NCBI GenBank assembly: GCA_964580215.1
Contig: CAZOJT010000057.1
Location: 1-17,264 of the forward strand
Origin: SM23-73-3 sp964580215
GTDB taxonomy: Bacteria > Zixibacteria > MSB-5A5 > SM1-73
DNA: 17,264 nucleotides
Direction of reading: 5' to 3'
Shown: positions 14,778-17,264 of the stretch, piece by piece
Position numbering within the stretch: the first letter of the stretch is position 1
How the letters are laid out: each line of letters opens with the position of its first letter
Position numbers and translations under genes: made by a program
Notes under the pieces: generated by a model
Databases searched by the model: none
Seen by the model: only the letters and a program-made list of their open reading frames with translations
What the model was told of the DNA's origin: nothing

Positions 14778-16406
14778 ATGAAGATTCCAAGAAAAGAGGA
14801 GCTTTTAAAGCTTCAGGCTCAATACCGCACCGATAAGAGGATCGGTGAAGCTTTGGGGGGTGTGCCGGAGTATCTGGTGGCTTACTGGCGTAGAAAGAAA
14901 AGGATCGGCAGATACTCCTTTCCCAAATATCCCAAGGAACAAATTAAAGACCTGTGGGAAAGATACGGCAATGACAAGATCGCTGGAGCTGAGCTGGGCA
15001 TCTCCAAGTCGGGTTTCTATAAATGGCGGCAAAAATACAATCTCTTAGAGAAACCGAAGGTGCTTAAATTTCAACAGTTGGAGTTCTCCTTGGCTGGGCA
15101 GACCGGCATTTCAAAATTAGCCAGTATTTTGATCAAACAGGGCGCAGGAGAACTGACCATAGCCCAGAAGCTTCTGGCTAAAAAGGCAGGGAAAGCTCAA
15201 GTCCAGGTGGGAGAGATTGTGAATGTAGAGCCAGATTTAGCTATGAGCCATGATAATGCCGGTCTGGTGATAAAGCAGTTCAGACAGATCGGACAGGATA
15301 GCGTGTGGAGTCCGGAAAGAATTGTTATCCCTTTGGATCATCGCGCTCCGGCTGAGTCCGAGAAAACAGCCACGGCACATAAGTCCATTCGGGAGTTTGT
15401 GAAGGAGCAAAACATAAAAAACTTCTATGACATAAAAGAGGGAATCTGTCATCAGGTGGTGATAGAGAAAGCTCACATTCTGCCGGGGGAGTTGGCCGTG
15501 GGGACCGATTCTCACACCACCTCCTATGGTTGTCTGGGCGCTTTGTCCACCGGAATAGGTGCAACAGAGATGGCGGCTGTGTGGGCAACCGGAAAGATCT
15601 GGCTGAAGGTGCCGGACTCCATAAAGATAATCATACAGGGACAGATACCCAAAGGTGTTTATGCCAAAGATGTGATTCTTTACATAATCGGAGAGCTTTC
15701 AGTCCAAGGAGCAAGTTATAAGTCAGTTGAGTATTATGGCGACACCGTGGCGAAAATGTCTATCTCTGAAAGATTCGTCCTGTGTAATCTTTCCATGGAG
15801 ATGGGGGCGAAATTCGCTGTGGTTCCGTTTGACAGAGTTACCAGAAAACACCTTTCCGCCTTAGCCAGCCGGAGATACGAGCCAATCTTCTCTGATAGCA
15901 ACGCCGTTTTTGAAAAAGAATATGAGTTTGATGTGAGTAGCTTGGAGCCTCAGATAGCCTGTCCTCACAATGTGGATAATGTAAAGCCAGTAACTGAAGT
16001 GAAAGGTATAAGGATGGATCAGGTGGTGTTGGGTTCCTGCACCAATGGAAGGTTGGACGATCTGGAAGTGGCGGCAAGAATACTTAAAGGGGAAAAAGTT
16101 CATCCGGAGATAAGGATGCTAATTTTGCCTGCCACCAGAACCATATATTTACAAGCCATGAAAAAAGGATACCTCAAAACCTTTTTGGATGCCGGAGCAG
16201 TGATCTTGAATCCGGGGTGTGGACCATGTCTGGGGGCGCACCAGGGGGTATTGGCTCCAGGAGAGAAGTGTCTCGCCACCACCAATCGAAACTTTAAGGG
16301 AAGGATGGGATCGCCGGAGTCTTTTGTGTATTTGGCCAGTCCTGCTGTGGCAGCCGCCACGGCGATAAAAGGAGAAATCGCCGATCCCAGAGAGTTTGTA
16401 AGATGA
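14778..16406 (+). CDS. leuC: Aconitase-family dehydratase large subunit with HTH-like N-terminal extension
   Basis: This 542-aa protein is a LeuC/HacA-type large subunit from about residue 127 onward (LTIAQKLLAKKAG). It has VGTDSHTTSYGCLGAL (241-255), the 4Fe-4S cysteines C421 (GSCTNGR), C481 and C484 (GCGPCLG), and a normal C-terminus (GSPESFVYLASPAVAAATAI). With the small subunit it would isomerise 2-isopropylmalate, homocitrate or a similar acid via dehydration and rehydration. The unusual part is residues 1-92. Two tandem units, RTDKRIGEALGGVPEYLVAYWRR (17-39) and GNDKIAGAELGISKSGFYKWRQ (64-85), both look like a helix-turn-helix with a shared LG-spacer-YxxWR pattern. Residues 95-126 form a linker. 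The ATG is adjacent to the HIT stop codon. Leucine or lysine pathway genes are otherwise absent, so the substrate is open. Confidence 0.88.
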   Translation: MKIPRKEELLKLQAQYRTDKRIGEALGGVPEYLVAYWRRKKRIGRYSFPKYPKEQIKDLWERYGNDKIAGAELGISKSGFYKWRQKYNLLEKPKVLKFQQLEFSLAGQTGISKLASILIKQGAGELTIAQKLLAKKAGKAQVQVGEIVNVEPDLAMSHDNAGLVIKQFRQIGQDSVWSPERIVIPLDHRAPAESEKTATAHKSIREFVKEQNIKNFYDIKEGICHQVVIEKAHILPGELAVGTDSHTTSYGCLGALSTGIGATEMAAVWATGKIWLKVPDSIKIIIQGQIPKGVYAKDVILYIIGELSVQGASYKSVEYYGDTVAKMSISERFVLCNLSMEMGAKFAVVPFDRVTRKHLSALASRRYEPIFSDSNAVFEKEYEFDVSSLEPQIACPHNVDNVKPVTEVKGIRMDQVVLGSCTNGRLDDLEVAARILKGEKVHPEIRMLILPATRTIYLQAMKKGYLKTFLDAGAVILNPGCGPCLGAHQGVLAPGEKCLATTNRNFKGRMGSPESFVYLASPAVAAATAIKGEIADPREFVR

Positions 16407-16497
16407 AAACAAATTTAAAATGCAAAAAGCGAAATCTAAATTTCGACCTTTCGCAGCTGACAAATTCGGATCCAATCACAGGAGATAAGGGTTCTTT

Positions 16498-16552
16498 CCC
16501 AACAGATCAAACAGATAAAATGGGCATCTGTTTAATCCAAAAATCTGTTGGG
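16498..16552 (+). promoter_or_regulatory. Nested palindrome between the dehydratase subunits
   Basis: An outer perfect 10-bp inverted repeat, CCCAACAGAT (16498-16507) with ATCTGTTGGG (16543-16552), encloses an inner 8-bp one, AAACAGAT (16509-16516) with ATCTGTTT (16526-16533). All four arms share the AACAGAT half-site. The 3' arm ends beside GGGAG, the only purine-rich element before the small-subunit ATG at 16570. It may be an mRNA hairpin affecting small-subunit translation, or a pair of operators. Confidence 0.6.
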
Positions 16553-16569
16553 AGATTATATAAAACGCC

Positions 16570-17064
16570 ATGGAACAGATAACCGGTCGGGTATGGAAAT
16601 TCGGTGACAACATCGATACGGATGTGATCTATCCGGGAAAATACCTTCCCATAATAGATGCTTCGGAGATGGCTTTACATGCCCTGGAAGGTCTGGATCC
16701 CGAATTCCCTAAAAAGATTCAAAAGGGTGACATAATTGTGGGGGGATCAAACTTTGGCTGTGGAAGCTCCCGGGAACAAGCCGCCACTTCTTTAAAACAT
16801 GCCGGAATCGCCTGCATCGTGGCAAAGTCCTTCTCCCGCATATTTTTTAGAAACGCCATCAATCAGGGATTGGCTCTGGTTCAATCCAGGGAAGCGCCGG
16901 ACCGGGTCCAGCCGGGTGAGACTATCACCATCAATTTCGCCAACGGAGAGATCGTCACTTCACAAAATCAAAAATTTCCCTTTCCCCCTTTGCCGGAATT
17001 CTTAATGGGAATTTTAGAAGACGGTGGCCTCATCCCCCATGTGAAAAAGAGCTTAAAAAGTTGA
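16570..17064 (+). CDS. leuD: Aconitase-family dehydratase small subunit
   Basis: This 164-aa swivelling-domain subunit is of the short archaeal/Thermus LeuD/HacB type. The N-terminal phrase GRVWKFGDNIDTDVIYPGKYL (6-26) and the active-site GGSNFGCGSSREQA (58-71) are intact. It pairs with the large subunit 164 bp upstream. The residues after the conserved tyrosine in the specificity loop read YLPI (25-28). Isopropylmalate enzymes usually have YLRT, and some homoaconitases YLVY or similar, so the acid handled here is uncertain. The ATG lacks a well-spaced Shine-Dalgarno sequence; the nearest is GGGAG about 15 bases upstream, at the edge of a hairpin. Confidence 0.9.
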   Translation: MEQITGRVWKFGDNIDTDVIYPGKYLPIIDASEMALHALEGLDPEFPKKIQKGDIIVGGSNFGCGSSREQAATSLKHAGIACIVAKSFSRIFFRNAINQGLALVQSREAPDRVQPGETITINFANGEIVTSQNQKFPFPPLPEFLMGILEDGGLIPHVKKSLKS

Positions 17065-17160
17065 TTTGAAAGTAACCATCACTATCGACATTTTTGAGAA
17101 CTTCACCCCCTATACCCCTCTCCATTATAGTCATTGATTATTTATTCAATACACAAACCA

Positions 17161-17221
17161 GTGTAACGAAGAATTTGTGTGGTCGCTAGGCCCCCTCAGG
17201 ATGACTGAGAATTGTCATTCT
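17161..17221. repeat. Partial GTCATTCTG-type dispersed repeat
   Basis: AACGAAGAAT, then GGTCGCTAGGCCCCCTC, then AGGATGAC (17198-17205) opposite GTCATTCT (17214-17221, one mismatch), resemble the intergenic GTCATTCTGAG/CGAAGAATC repeat found in many copies in assorted bacterial genomes. The 200 bp after the small-subunit gene hold no gene and no clear terminator. Confidence 0.45.
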
Positions 17222-17264
17222 GGGAATAATGTCCAAAAAGTATTGCTAAAATTGTAGTTAAGCT

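Noticed and set aside
1..17264. CRISPR array, tRNA or rRNA genes
   Set aside because: No regularly spaced direct repeats, no cloverleaf with TTCRANYC-type arm, and no rRNA core sequences were recognised on either strand.

Overview
The window looks like chromosome from an uncultivated, moderate-GC, diderm bacterium. Evidence for this is a lipoprotein signal peptide, a serine-palmitoyltransferase-like enzyme close to the Bacteroides type, a Thermus/archaeal-style two-subunit isopropylmalate dehydratase/homoaconitase, and many short palindromic intergenic repeats. I cannot place the phylum from sequence alone; an FCB-type or candidate-phylum lineage would fit. No rRNA, tRNA or CRISPR array is visible.

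Left block (165-6083, all minus strand). Reading 5' to 3' on the minus strand: a magnesium-chelatase-type AAA+ ATPase (I-like), a VWA protein (D-like C-terminal half), a serine palmitoyltransferase-like PLP enzyme, a three-helix membrane protein, and a GNAT-fold acyltransferase. The two chelatase genes meet at a run of nine A residues in the arrangement expected for -1 frameshifting. This would give both a 380-aa I-like protein and an I-D fusion of about 730 aa from one gene.

Mobile block (6168-7712). Perfect 14-bp inverted repeats bound about 1.5 kb. The segment holds a proteasome-beta-like Ntn hydrolase with its own promoter, an overlapping 59-codon gene, and the 3' remnant of an IS1-type transposase on the opposite strand.

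Middle block (7827-10214, minus). It contains a TrmH-type RNA methyltransferase, a ketol-acid reductoisomerase homologue with several altered active-site residues, and a small membrane protein. Palindromic repeats sit between the first two.

Right block (10837-17064, plus). A near-consensus promoter precedes the wreck of nuoE and nuoF (internally deleted and out of frame), followed by an intact glutamate dehydrogenase and a 125-aa unknown protein. Next come a cyclophilin lipoprotein with its own promoter and terminator, and then a HIT-family nucleotide phosphorylase/hydrolase. The block ends with an aconitase-family large subunit carrying a duplicated helix-turn-helix-like N-terminus, and its small subunit. 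A nested palindrome separates the two dehydratase subunits.

Most promising for follow-up are the frameshift-linked chelatase, the inverted-repeat-bounded proteasome-like gene pair, the HTH-dehydratase fusion, and the reductoisomerase homologue lacking canonical catalytic residues.
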